A stretch of 64,000 nt of DNA. Origin: Streptomyces longwoodensis. GTDB taxonomy: Bacteria; Actinomycetota; Actinomycetes; Streptomycetales; Streptomycetaceae. The notes under the pieces are model-generated. The model was not told the origin of the DNA and did no database searches. It saw nothing but the letters and a program-made list of their open reading frames with translations. Positions 29,601 through 37,564 of this stretch are shown here, one piece after another. Numbering within the stretch: the first letter of the stretch is position 1; every line of letters begins with the position of its first letter. Position numbers and translations under genes: made by a program. The stretch covers positions 265,749-329,748 of the forward strand of contig NZ_KQ948559.1 of the NCBI RefSeq assembly GCF_001514125.1, in the 5' to 3' direction.

Positions 29601-30221
29601 GAGGCCACCGCCGCCACCGCGGCCACCGCGCCCACCGGGGCCACCGGGGTCACCGGGGTCGTCCCCGCGCTGGTCCGGCGGGTCGTCGGCGTGGTGCGTG
29701 ACGTGCTGGAGGAGCGTCCGGAGGCGGCCGGGGAGATCGCCGCGTACGTCGACCGCCGACTGGACCGGCCGGACGAGGTGCCGGACGTCCGCCCCGTCCT
29801 GCGCCCGCTGGTCACCGGGCTGCTGGACGGCGGCCCCGAGCGGGTCCGGGCGACGCTGGCCGCCGTGCTCACCGCGCCGGGCGCCCCCCGGTCGCGCCCG
29901 CTGCGGACCGAGCTGCGCGCGTTCCTGCTCGCGCACGAGAGCGAGCCGTCCGTCCTCGCCGCCGCCCTGCACGCGGCCGCCCCGCAGGAGGGCCCGCACG
30001 TGCGCGACCTGGTCCGCCGCGTCGGGCTGCTCCTGGTGCGCACGCCCGAGGGCGCGGCCCGCTTCGACCGGGACGTCGTCGACCTGGGCCGCCACGTCCC
30101 GGGCTTCGCCGCGCGGTTGGCGGCCTGGCTGACCGAGGAGCCGCAGGAGTGGGCGGCGGTGGTCGGCCCCGGCACCCGACGGATGATCGAGAGCCTGGCG
30201 GGGGTCCGGGTCCCGGCCTGA
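26676..30221 (+). CDS. Trypsin-like pseudoprotease fused to variant P-loop NTPase and long helical C-terminus
   Basis: This 1181-residue protein has three parts. Residues about 1-200 look like a trypsin-type (S1) domain: VVTSHEAV gives His39 and EQDLALIR gives Asp72. However, the active-site GxSGGP reads GAAGGPV, so the catalytic Ser is Ala152. Residues about 245-500 form an NTPase, with a Walker A-like GRPGSGRTT (268-276, Arg274 in place of Lys) and a Walker B-like LLLVLDGPEE (D359), resembling STAND/NACHT ATPases. The remaining ~650 residues are Ala/Leu/Arg-rich and helical, suggesting HEAT- or TPR-like repeats. There is no signal peptide or membrane segment. ATG 26676 follows GGGAGG; the frame continues upstream without a ribosome site. 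It lies between truB and ribF but after a terminator. Function is unknown; a sensor or scaffold that switches with nucleotide is inferred. Confidence 0.75.
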   Translation: MTAAVPLPDAALVRVRDLAGRPRGAGFVADHHGTVVTSHEAVDGLPRLVLLTADDRTVEVAADAVTPLPEQDLALIRTEGLDAPPLPVTARDRVDAGTYVRLLAGCWREARVLASASVTYTATDRVHVVEDVLELAIGTAGRDALRLGGGAAGGPVLDARTGAVVGVVGTALRSGHSETGFAVPLRPATGPLADLLARNAATVPAYGADLGLAGVLELTATALGSDGPPGTLPGHPAAGRPDPVERPAVRNEVAAFLAGDTPVLALVGRPGSGRTTELAALAARRARGAEPAPTLWLRGADLEPADTSLADAARRALARAARVVAASHGTTPADLGDLGPDRLARLATASGRPLLLVLDGPEEMPPALRPADWTRATARWLEETGARLVLGCGPEYWEAAGTEFPRGMLHGGARHPVPHVPLPDLTPEEAALARTRHGIPDGALGDADTRHPLTLRLLSEVLTALPDGSCPPGPLDRDDVFAAHLDLMCLRVAVRLAAENRLRGTAVRRLAARVAGQVHEAARRSLGPGQGALDRETFEAGFAWGPAPARLGGGTGWASAVLTEGLLVPAGSGYRFAHQDLADWIQGLHLDLDGALHALVHRPRVQEEDDGPGSDPVPVPHHRIGPVTEALLHLARQHGPGALAERLRDLVHATDADPGGWWAPRLLAHTLRRVPDATPYTDVLRLLADRTAAVRGRCEGAGEGECDAADATDSADGIDVRPPSWPDAFGPAFWAGLRLPLETRLDLLRRLVLADPAPDTDAPRYLDGVAALLATAPTAVAAQLTRWFDDERPLPATPHATVARAAQALLHTHRHRALDDLTEVLADCAHRRADELLDALAEEEPSALCRAVDRWAHDERPARRVAVVTYGLRAAPHVRTDADRDLLCHAALALLSRPADAALHGGALGLLVRDPRTRARHLPQAVEHFLTGDPQLPPSALLAALDTHPEPVLDTVRARLRHRDADPGRLLCDLIEATAATAATAPTGATGVTGVVPALVRRVVGVVRDVLEERPEAAGEIAAYVDRRLDRPDEVPDVRPVLRPLVTGLLDGGPERVRATLAAVLTAPGAPRSRPLRTELRAFLLAHESEPSVLAAALHAAAPQEGPHVRDLVRRVGLLLVRTPEGAARFDRDVVDLGRHVPGFAARLAAWLTEEPQEWAAVVGPGTRRMIESLAGVRVPA

Positions 30222-30354
30222 CCTCGCGAGGGTGCGCACGTGCGCCCGGTCACACCTCCATGCCGATGCGGGCAGCGGGCACCCGGCATGGCACCCTTAG
30301 ACCTGCGCAATCGGTCAACGGTAGATACGGACACGGGTTCGAGGAGCGGTCACA

Positions 30355-31311
30355 GTGCAGCGCTGGCGTGGCTTGGAGGACATCCCCCAGGACTGGGGGC
30401 GCAGCGTCGTCACCATCGGCTCTTACGACGGGGTCCACCGCGGCCACCAGCTGATCATCAAGCACGCCGTGGACCGCGCCCGCGAGCTGGGCGTCCCCTG
30501 CGTCGTGGTGACGTTCGACCCGCACCCCAGCGAGGTCGTCCGCCCCGGCAGCCACCCCCCGCTGCTCGCCCCGCACCACCGCCGCGCCGAGCTGATGGGC
30601 GAGCTGGGCGTGGACGCGGTGCTGATCCTGCCGTTCACCACCGAGTTCTCGAAGCTGTCCCCGGCCGACTTCGTCGTCAAGGTGCTGGTGGACAAGCTGC
30701 ACGCCAAGGCCGTCGTCGAGGGCCCCAACTTCCGCTTCGGCCACCGGGCCGCGGGCAACGTGGAGTTCCTCGCCGAGCAGGGCACCGTCTACGACTTCGA
30801 GGTCGAGGTCGTCGACCTGTACGTGTCGGGCGAGGCCGGCGGCGGTGAGCCCTTCTCCTCCACGCTCACCCGGCGCCTGGTCGGGGCGGGCGACGTGACC
30901 GGCGCCGCCGAGATCCTCGGCCGCCCGCACCGGGTGGAGGGCGTGGTCGTCCGCGGCGCCCAGCGCGGACGCGAACTGGGCTTCCCCACCGCCAACGTGG
31001 AGACCCTGCCGCACACCGCCATCCCCGCCGACGGCGTCTACGCCGGCTGGCTGCACGTGGGCGACGAGGCGATGCCGGCCGCGATCTCCGTCGGCACCAA
31101 CCCGCAGTTCGACGGCACCGAGCGCACGGTGGAGGCGTACGCCATCGACCGCGTCGGCCTCGACCTGTACGGCCTGCACGTCGCCGTCGACTTCCTGGCG
31201 TACGTGCGCGGCCAGGCGAAGTTCGACTCGCTGGAGGCCCTGCTGGAGCAGATGGCCGAGGACGTCAAGCGCTGCAAGGAACTGGTCGCGGAGGCGTCGG
31301 CCGGGCGGTGA
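30355..31311 (+). CDS. ribF: Bifunctional riboflavin kinase / FAD synthetase
   Basis: RibF phosphorylates riboflavin to FMN and adenylates FMN to FAD. The 318-residue protein has the nucleotidyltransferase N-domain (GSYDGVHRGHQ, with the HxGH-type motif, and PNFRFGHRAAG) and the C-terminal riboflavin kinase domain beginning around residue 185 (GRELGFPTANV, then DGVYAGWL). The GTG at 30355 is the best start, with GAGGAGCGG about 9 nt upstream. It is separated from the NTPase gene by 133 nt and ends in a very strong hairpin. Confidence 0.96.
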   Translation: MQRWRGLEDIPQDWGRSVVTIGSYDGVHRGHQLIIKHAVDRARELGVPCVVVTFDPHPSEVVRPGSHPPLLAPHHRRAELMGELGVDAVLILPFTTEFSKLSPADFVVKVLVDKLHAKAVVEGPNFRFGHRAAGNVEFLAEQGTVYDFEVEVVDLYVSGEAGGGEPFSSTLTRRLVGAGDVTGAAEILGRPHRVEGVVVRGAQRGRELGFPTANVETLPHTAIPADGVYAGWLHVGDEAMPAAISVGTNPQFDGTERTVEAYAIDRVGLDLYGLHVAVDFLAYVRGQAKFDSLEALLEQMAEDVKRCKELVAEASAGR

Positions 31312-31359
31312 GCCCGCCCCGCCGGGTGGCGGGTGCGGCGGAGCGGTGACGGAACGTGT

Positions 31360-31397
31360 GAGGGCGGCCGGTGTCGGTGTCGACACCGGCCGCCCTC
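31360..31397. terminator. Strong hairpin between ribF and the type VII locus
   Basis: GAGGGCGGCCGGTGTCG pairs with CGACACCGGCCGCCCTC (17 bp, perfect) around a 4-nt loop between convergent genes. Confidence 0.85.
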
Positions 31398-31440
31398 GTG
31401 CTCCCGGGCCGCGGGCCGGGGCCCGCGGCCGCCCTGCCGC

Positions 31441-34400
31441 TTACTGGTGCTGCGGGGGTGGCGGGGGCGGGGTCTGGCCGTCACCCGGGGTCTGGCCGTA
31501 GTGCGGGGCCTGACCGTGGTCCGGGGCGTGGCCGTGGTCCGGCTCCTGGCCGTGGGCCTGGGGGTGGGGCTGGGGGTGGGCCTGACCCTGCCCGTGGCCC
31601 GCCGGGGCGCCGTGGGGCGGCTGCGGGTAGCCGGGCTGGGCCGGCGGGGCTGCCTGCGGGTACGGCTGCTGGCCCGGCTGCGGGGGGTACGGCTGGCCGT
31701 AGGGCTGACCGGGGGGCGCGGGCTGGGCGGGGTGTCCGGGGTAACCCTGGTGTCCGGGCTGGCCCTGGTGTCCGGGCTGGGGCGGCTGGGAGTAGGGGGA
31801 GGCCTGGGGGTAGGGCTGCTGCGGGGGGTACGGCTGGGCGCCCTGCTGCGGGTACGACTGACCCGGGACCGGGCCCGGCATCGGCTGACCCGGCCCGGGC
31901 TGACCCGGCATCGGCTGACCCGGCCCGGGCTGACCCGGCATCGGCTGGCCCTGGACCGGGTGGCCCGGCAGGGGCGGGGCGGCCACCGGGGGCGGGTTGC
32001 CGTCGCTCGTCCACAGGCCGTGGGCCTGCTGGTGCCGCACGAAGTCCTCGGCGACCATCGCTGCGAGGTTGAAGTACGCCTCCCGCACCTTCGGCCGCAT
32101 CATGTCGAGGTCGACCTCGGCACCGGCCGCGAGGTGCTCGTCGAACGGCACGACCACGACGCCCCGGCAGCGCGTCTCGAAGTGCGCCACGATGTCCTCG
32201 ACCTTGATCATCTTGCCGGTCTCGCGGACACCCGAGATGACGGTGAGGGAACGGGAGACGAGGTCCGCGTACCCGTGCGCCGACAGCCAGTCCAGCGTCG
32301 TACTGGCGCTGCTCGCCCCGTCGACCGACGGCGTGGAGATGATGATGAGCTGGTCGGCGAGGTCCAGCACCCCGCGCATGGCGCTGTAGAGCAGGCCGGT
32401 GCCCGAGTCGGTGAGGATGACCGGGTACTGCTTGCCGAGCACGTCTATCGCGCGCCGGTAGTCCTCGTCGTTGAACGTCGTGGACACGGCCGGGTCGACG
32501 TCGTTGGCGATGATCTCCAGTCCCGAGGGCGCCTGGGACGTGAACCGCCGGATGTCCATGTAGGAGTTGAGGTACGGGATCGCCTGGACGAGGTCACGGA
32601 TGGTGGCCCCGGTCTCCCGGCGCACCCGTCGGCCGAGGGTGCCCGCGTCCGGGTTGGCGTCGATCGCGAGGATCTTGTCCTGGCGTTCGGAGGCGAGGGT
32701 GGAACCGAGGGCGGTGGTCGTGGTGGTCTTGCCGACGCCGCCCTTGAGGCTGATGACGGCGATGCGGTAGCAGGACAGCACCGGCGTGCGGATCAGCTCC
32801 AACTTCCGCTGCCGCTCGGCCTCTTCCTTCTTCCCGCCGAGCTTGAAGCGGGAGGCGGCGGCAGCGGGCCGGCCGCTCTTCGCCTTCTGCTTCTTGTTGA
32901 TCAGCCGGTCGGACGACAGCTCCACGGCCGCGGTGTATCCGAGCGGGGCGGCGCCGGGGTTCACCGGCTGGCGCTGGTCGTGCCGGATGGGCTGCGGCCA
33001 GGCGGCACCGGTCCGCGGGTCCACGGGCGCGGTGGGCTGCGGCGGCTGCGCGGGGCCGGGCTGGGGGAAGCCGTAACCGTCCTGCTGGGCAGGGGGGGTG
33101 GGCTGGGCCTGCGGCTGCGGCTGGGGCTGCGGTTGTGACGGGGTCTGTGGCTGCGGCTGGGGCTGCTGGGGGAAGCCGTAACCGTCGGCGGGGGTGGCGG
33201 GCGGCGTGGGACCGGGCTGCGGGAAGCCGTACGCGCCGGGTGTGTGCGGGGCGTTGGGCTGCGCCTGGTGCGGGAAGCCGTAGCCCGGCTGGGAGTTGGG
33301 CGGGCCGGGCTGCTGCGCCTGATGGGGCTGGGCCTGGGACGGCTGCGGTTGGGGCTGGGCCTGCGGGGCGGGCGGCTGCGGGAAGCCGTAACCGGCCGGG
33401 GTGGGCTCGGGTGACGGGGCCTGGTTCCAGGCGGGCGGCGCGGGCGCGGGTGCCTGCGGGTGCACGGGCTGCTGCGGTGCGGGCGCGTCCTCGAACTGCG
33501 GCGGCTGCGGCTGCGCCGGCGGCTGCTGCTGGGCGGGCCACTGGGCGGCCGGTGCGGGGGCGGCGGGCTGGTACGACGGCGGCAGCGGCGGCACGTCGGC
33601 CGACGGCGCGGGCGGGGGAGCCCAACCGGGGTGGGCGTCGGCGGCGGGGCCGGGGGCAGGGGCCTCCGGGGCGGCGGGCGCGGGCTCCGGCTGGGAGGTC
33701 TCCTCCGCGGCGGAGGGGGCCGTGTGGTCGTCGGCGGGGTCGGCCGCGTCGGGCGCGGGGGAGTCCTCGTTCCGGGCGTCCGGCGTGCCGGAGGGGACGG
33801 CGGGGACGGAGGCGTCGGGCGCCGCCTCGGCCGGTGCCGTCTCGGCGGACGCGGTGGACGGAGCGGACGTGGCGGAGTCGTCGGTGTTCGCGCTGGTGTC
33901 GGCGCCGGCGTCCTGGCCGTCGTTCCGAGCGTCGGCAGGCGTCGGCTCCTCCTCCGCACCGGTCGGCTCCGACCCCTCGCGCTCCTCGGCCTTCTCCTCT
34001 GTGGCGGCGGCCAGGGCCTGGACCCCCTCGGTGGCGGCGGCGAGGTCGGCGAACTCCCGCTTGAGGGCGGCCGGCGCGAACTTCATGGTGGCCCCGCTTT
34101 CCAGGTCACCGTCGTCCTCGTCCCCGGCGACCGGAGCCATGGGCTCCGCAGCGGGCGGGGCCGGGGGCTGGGCCGTGGACCGGGCGGGGGGCGCCTGCGG
34201 CTGCGCCGCGGGTGCCGCCTGGGGCGGCTGCTGGGGCTGCACCTGTGCCGCTTGCGGCGGCTGTGGCGGCTGCTGCGGCTCGAACCCCGGAGGGAACGGC
34301 ACGTCGGGTGCCGGGACGGCCGGGGGAGGCACGTAGGCACCCTGCGGCAGCGACGAAGGCGGAGCGGCCTGCGCGGGCGGCCCGGGCGGGAACGGCACCC

Positions 34401-34827
34401 CGGGCGTGTGCGGCAGGGGAGAAGCGGGCTGCGGGGCCTGCGCGGGCGGTGTGAGCGGTGCCGGCTGGAACGGAGCCGGAGCAGGAGCCGGCACCGGAGC
34501 AGGAGAGTGCGTCGCGGCGGGCATGGGCGGCGGCACGGCGGCCTGTCCACCTTGGGCCCCCGCCCCGGCCCCCGCCCCGGCCCACGCCCCGGAGGCCCCC
34601 GCCCCGGAGGCCTCCGCCCCGGAGGTCGCCTCCTCGGGGGCCGTCTCCGCCGACCCGTCCGCAGTGCTCCCGGAACCGGAGTCCCCGGAGGCGTTCTGCG
34701 TGTACCACGCCGGTGGTGCGTAGTCGATGGTGAACTCGCCCGTCATCTCGATGCCGGACTCCGCGTCGGGCTGGTCATCGCCGGGTGTGGCCCAGCCCCC
34801 GCGGATCCCGTCCCGATCGCTGCTCAC
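31441..34827 (-). CDS. MinD/ParA-like ATPase with long Pro/Gln-rich flanks, ESX-associated
   Basis: The 1128-residue protein has an N-terminal ~640 residues of Pro/Ala/Gln low complexity with five YGFPQ/YGFPH repeats. It then has a SIMIBI ATPase (about 680-945) with the P-loop KGGVGKTT (695-702) and LAIDANPDAGTLG, and a ~175-residue Pro/Gly/Gln tail with a repeated PGQPMPGQPG unit. The layout resembles mycobacterial EspI-type proteins of ESX loci, where the ATPase is linked to regulating secretion under low ATP; equivalence is inferred. The GTG at 34827 follows AGGAGG; upstream frame is non-conserved. It is the left-most gene of the type VII cluster. Whether the flanks bind EccC or other components is unknown. 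Confidence 0.82.
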   Translation of the reverse strand: MSSDRDGIRGGWATPGDDQPDAESGIEMTGEFTIDYAPPAWYTQNASGDSGSGSTADGSAETAPEEATSGAEASGAGASGAWAGAGAGAGAQGGQAAVPPPMPAATHSPAPVPAPAPAPFQPAPLTPPAQAPQPASPLPHTPGVPFPPGPPAQAAPPSSLPQGAYVPPPAVPAPDVPFPPGFEPQQPPQPPQAAQVQPQQPPQAAPAAQPQAPPARSTAQPPAPPAAEPMAPVAGDEDDGDLESGATMKFAPAALKREFADLAAATEGVQALAAATEEKAEEREGSEPTGAEEEPTPADARNDGQDAGADTSANTDDSATSAPSTASAETAPAEAAPDASVPAVPSGTPDARNEDSPAPDAADPADDHTAPSAAEETSQPEPAPAAPEAPAPGPAADAHPGWAPPPAPSADVPPLPPSYQPAAPAPAAQWPAQQQPPAQPQPPQFEDAPAPQQPVHPQAPAPAPPAWNQAPSPEPTPAGYGFPQPPAPQAQPQPQPSQAQPHQAQQPGPPNSQPGYGFPHQAQPNAPHTPGAYGFPQPGPTPPATPADGYGFPQQPQPQPQTPSQPQPQPQPQAQPTPPAQQDGYGFPQPGPAQPPQPTAPVDPRTGAAWPQPIRHDQRQPVNPGAAPLGYTAAVELSSDRLINKKQKAKSGRPAAAASRFKLGGKKEEAERQRKLELIRTPVLSCYRIAVISLKGGVGKTTTTTALGSTLASERQDKILAIDANPDAGTLGRRVRRETGATIRDLVQAIPYLNSYMDIRRFTSQAPSGLEIIANDVDPAVSTTFNDEDYRRAIDVLGKQYPVILTDSGTGLLYSAMRGVLDLADQLIIISTPSVDGASSASTTLDWLSAHGYADLVSRSLTVISGVRETGKMIKVEDIVAHFETRCRGVVVVPFDEHLAAGAEVDLDMMRPKVREAYFNLAAMVAEDFVRHQQAHGLWTSDGNPPPVAAPPLPGHPVQGQPMPGQPGPGQPMPGQPGPGQPMPGPVPGQSYPQQGAQPYPPQQPYPQASPYSQPPQPGHQGQPGHQGYPGHPAQPAPPGQPYGQPYPPQPGQQPYPQAAPPAQPGYPQPPHGAPAGHGQGQAHPQPHPQAHGQEPDHGHAPDHGQAPHYGQTPGDGQTPPPPPPQHQ

Positions 34828-35218
34828 AATTCCTCCTGGTGCGGTCGGCCCCTCTCCTGCCGTGCCGGGGCGACCATGTGTCGTTCGTATCGTCCGAAGT
34901 GCTGCGAATCCGAGGCAGTTCCGAGCGGTGCGCGACGCGGTCCACCGGCTCTCCCCCTGGGACGCGGACCACCTCTCCACGGGTACTGGCAGCGCGCCCT
35001 GTCCCAGCCTAATCACCAGTAGCCCCGACCCGTCAGGCCCGCCCGCTCCCGCGCAGCGGTCCGCTCCGTCACGCCGGGCACTGCAAAGCCGTACGTACAA
35101 CTCGTAAGGCCACAAAAGGGACTGGAGCTCGGTCCCGGGTCCCGGACGGCGCGCCGGCCCGCGTCCCGTTCCCGTCGGTCCGCTCCTCGATCCTCCCCGG
35201 TCCGCTCCTCGGTCCCTC
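34828..35218. other. Intergenic region upstream of the MinD-like ATPase gene
   Basis: These 391 nt hold no convincing gene. A 14-bp direct repeat (CGGTCCGCTCCTCG) occurs at 35176-35189 and 35198-35211. A relatively AT-rich patch at about 35084-35116 may contain the promoter for the minus-strand ATPase gene, but no consensus is clear. Confidence 0.45.
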
Positions 35219-36004
35219 TCAGTCCACTCGTCGCGGCGCCCCCAGCAGTCCCACCTCGGCGTCCGTCGGCTGGGTCAGCACGTACTGCCGGTCCTGTCCG
35301 GCGCACCAGAGGGTGAGCCCGTCGGGGAGGTTCGGCAGGGCCTCGTACTCGGCGGGCGGCAGACCCGTGACCCGGCCGATCTCCCGGGCCTCGTCCGGCG
35401 AGACCCGCTGCACGCCCACCAGGAGGGCCTGGCGCATCAGCCGGGGCGCCACCGGGCTCAGGTACGGCAGCAGGGTGAGGACCGCCTGCCAGGGCGCCGA
35501 CGTCACCCGCCCGCGCGGCGGACGCATGCCGCAGTCCCGGACCACCAGCACCGGCGCGCCCGCGGAGGCGCCCTGCGGCGGCACGCGCCCCACGTCGTGC
35601 ACGGTCATCCCGGCCTGTCCGCCGCCGACGGCCTGGACCAGCTGGGCCCAGTGCTGCGGGCGGCCGGTCTCCACGGCGACCCGCGCGCCGGTCGCCGTGG
35701 CGCGCAGCGCCAGGACCTGCGCGGTCCACAGGCTGCCGATGAGAACGATGTCGTAGGGCGTGGGTCGGTTGAATCCCAGGACGGCGGGTTGACCCGCCGC
35801 GTTGACGCCCGCGACGACACCGTCGTCCCCGAGGGGCAGGGCCAGCGCGTCGACCTGGTCGAAGGTGAGGGTGTGCCGCGGATGCCGGGGACCGAGCAGA
35901 CCGAACCCGGTCCGCAGCCGCTGCCGGAGCCCCGGGGCCGGGGGAGCGGAGGCGGGCACGGGCGCGGGGCGGGGAGGGGCGCCGGGATGCGTGGCCGGGT
36001 TCAT
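35219..36004 (-). CDS. Unassigned protein coupled to EccE
   Basis: The 261-residue protein has a Pro-rich N-terminus (first ~30 residues) and then an alpha-beta domain (TFDQVDALALPLGDDGVVAGV, later VLVVRDCGMRPP and LPDGLTLWCAGQDRQYVL) with no signal peptide or membrane span. I do not recognise a family. Its ATG overlaps the eccE stop (ATGA), so it is co-translated with that membrane component and is probably a cytoplasmic partner of the secretion machine. The open frame continuing upstream is a shadow of eccE. Confidence 0.75.
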   Translation of the reverse strand: MNPATHPGAPPRPAPVPASAPPAPGLRQRLRTGFGLLGPRHPRHTLTFDQVDALALPLGDDGVVAGVNAAGQPAVLGFNRPTPYDIVLIGSLWTAQVLALRATATGARVAVETGRPQHWAQLVQAVGGGQAGMTVHDVGRVPPQGASAGAPVLVVRDCGMRPPRGRVTSAPWQAVLTLLPYLSPVAPRLMRQALLVGVQRVSPDEAREIGRVTGLPPAEYEALPNLPDGLTLWCAGQDRQYVLTQPTDAEVGLLGAPRRVD

Positions 36005-37350
36005 CAGCGGGTGCCTCCGAGCGGCAAGGTCGCGAGGACGCCGGGCAGTTGTTCGTGGTCCAGGCGCACGAGGCCGGTGCGCGTCTCGCGCGCGGCGCGC
36101 TCCAGTTCCTGGCGGGCTGCCGCCAGCTCGTTGCTGCTGCGTCCCGTGACCCGCACGTGTCCGCTGACGGTCACCTCCCGGTGCCCGCCCCGGCCCAGCG
36201 TCAGGCTGAACGTCGTGGCCGGCGCCAGTACGGAGGTCAGCCGGGCCACCCATTGCGGCAGCCCGCCGGCGGAACCGTCGAGCGCCGGCCAGCGGCGCAC
36301 CCAGTACGTGGTGTGCCGCCGGTTGTCGCAGCGCCAGCTGTCGCCCGACTCCTCGGTGCGCCGCCGGGGCACCGCGCCGGGCTCGTCCTGCGCGGCCGCC
36401 TGGGCGGTCACCATCGGGTTGGCGCACACCGACGTGGCGATCGCCGCCGACAGCTCCTCCTCGGTGAGGACGGTCACCCGGAAGCCCGCACCGGTCAGCC
36501 GGCTCGACAGGTGGTCGGCCGAGCGGACCAGGCACTTCTGCGCCCCCAGCAGGCCGCCGCCGCGCGCGGCGACCGCCTCGGGGCACAGCTCGGGGTCGAG
36601 CTTCAGCGCGATCCACACGATGCGCACCGCCGGTGCCGCCGTCCGGGCCAGCAGACCCTGGTAGTTGGTGACCACGAGCGACTGCTGCGGCAGGTGCGGG
36701 GCCGGCGCGGCCTGGGTGTGCACGACCACCTGGGCCGACTCCAGGCGTATCCCGTCGACGTCGAGCACGTCGCGCACCAGGCCGAGCGGCAGGGGCCGCA
36801 GCCCCCGCTCGGCTCGCAACGCCCCGGTGTCCGACTCGACCTGGAGCACCACCGTCAGGAAGCCGCCGTCGCCCACCATGCCGACGGGCCGCTGCTCGCC
36901 CTCCCGGGCGTGGCGGTACGTCCGCAGGTTCGGGTCGCACTCGACGGCGGGCGCGAAGCCGGAGTCGGTGCCCGGCGGCACGGCGCTGCGGGCGGCCAGG
37001 CGCCGACGCCCGCGCAGCGCCGCCGCGTTGACCAGCCACTCCGGCAGGGAGCGCCGACGACGCCGTACGAGCGCGAGGGCCACGAGCGCGGCGGCGGCCA
37101 CGCCGGCCGGTACGAGCGCGACCGGCCCGCCGAGCCACCCGCACACCACGAGCGCGGCCGCCACCTCCAGCAGCACCAGCCGCTGCACGACGAACGAACC
37201 TCCGCGCCCCGTGCGCGTCGTCAGGTGCGGCGAGACGGAGTGCCCGACGACACCGGACCCGTCGGCGCCCCTACCCGTGATGCCGCCCGGCCGCACAGCG
37301 GACGGGGCCCCCGGTTGCGATCGCGACCGGCCCGGTGGTGCGAAGGCCAT
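36004..37350 (-). CDS. eccE: Type VII secretion membrane component EccE-like
   Basis: The 448-residue protein has a disordered N-terminus, two adjacent transmembrane segments (about 56-73 and 76-95: LVLLEVAAALVVCGWLG, ALVPAGVAAAALVALALV) and a large soluble domain with LPLGLVRDVLDVDGI and QQSLVVTNYQGLL, the layout of EccE. In mycobacteria EccE sits at the periphery of the EccBCDE core complex. The ATG at 37350 is chosen for the GGGGGGAT just upstream; an in-frame ATG at 37380 is possible. It is divergent from eccB, with 214 nt between. Confidence 0.85.
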   Translation of the reverse strand: MAFAPPGRSRSQPGAPSAVRPGGITGRGADGSGVVGHSVSPHLTTRTGRGGSFVVQRLVLLEVAAALVVCGWLGGPVALVPAGVAAAALVALALVRRRRRSLPEWLVNAAALRGRRRLAARSAVPPGTDSGFAPAVECDPNLRTYRHAREGEQRPVGMVGDGGFLTVVLQVESDTGALRAERGLRPLPLGLVRDVLDVDGIRLESAQVVVHTQAAPAPHLPQQSLVVTNYQGLLARTAAPAVRIVWIALKLDPELCPEAVAARGGGLLGAQKCLVRSADHLSSRLTGAGFRVTVLTEEELSAAIATSVCANPMVTAQAAAQDEPGAVPRRRTEESGDSWRCDNRRHTTYWVRRWPALDGSAGGLPQWVARLTSVLAPATTFSLTLGRGGHREVTVSGHVRVTGRSSNELAAARQELERAARETRTGLVRLDHEQLPGVLATLPLGGTR

Positions 37351-37564
37351 CACCCATCCCCCCCGAACTCTCGTGAACATCCGCGCGCCCACCGCCCGGC
37401 AGGGCCAGAGCACCCTACCGGTGCCGCACGCGGTACCACCCAACAGGCATAGTAGGGGCCGGGTCTGACAGCGCGGGCCCGCGAGGCGGGCGAGGGCGGG
37501 GGCGGGCCTCCCGCCGGGCCCGGCCGGGCCTCCACCACTCCGCACGGGGAGAGAGCGGACACAG

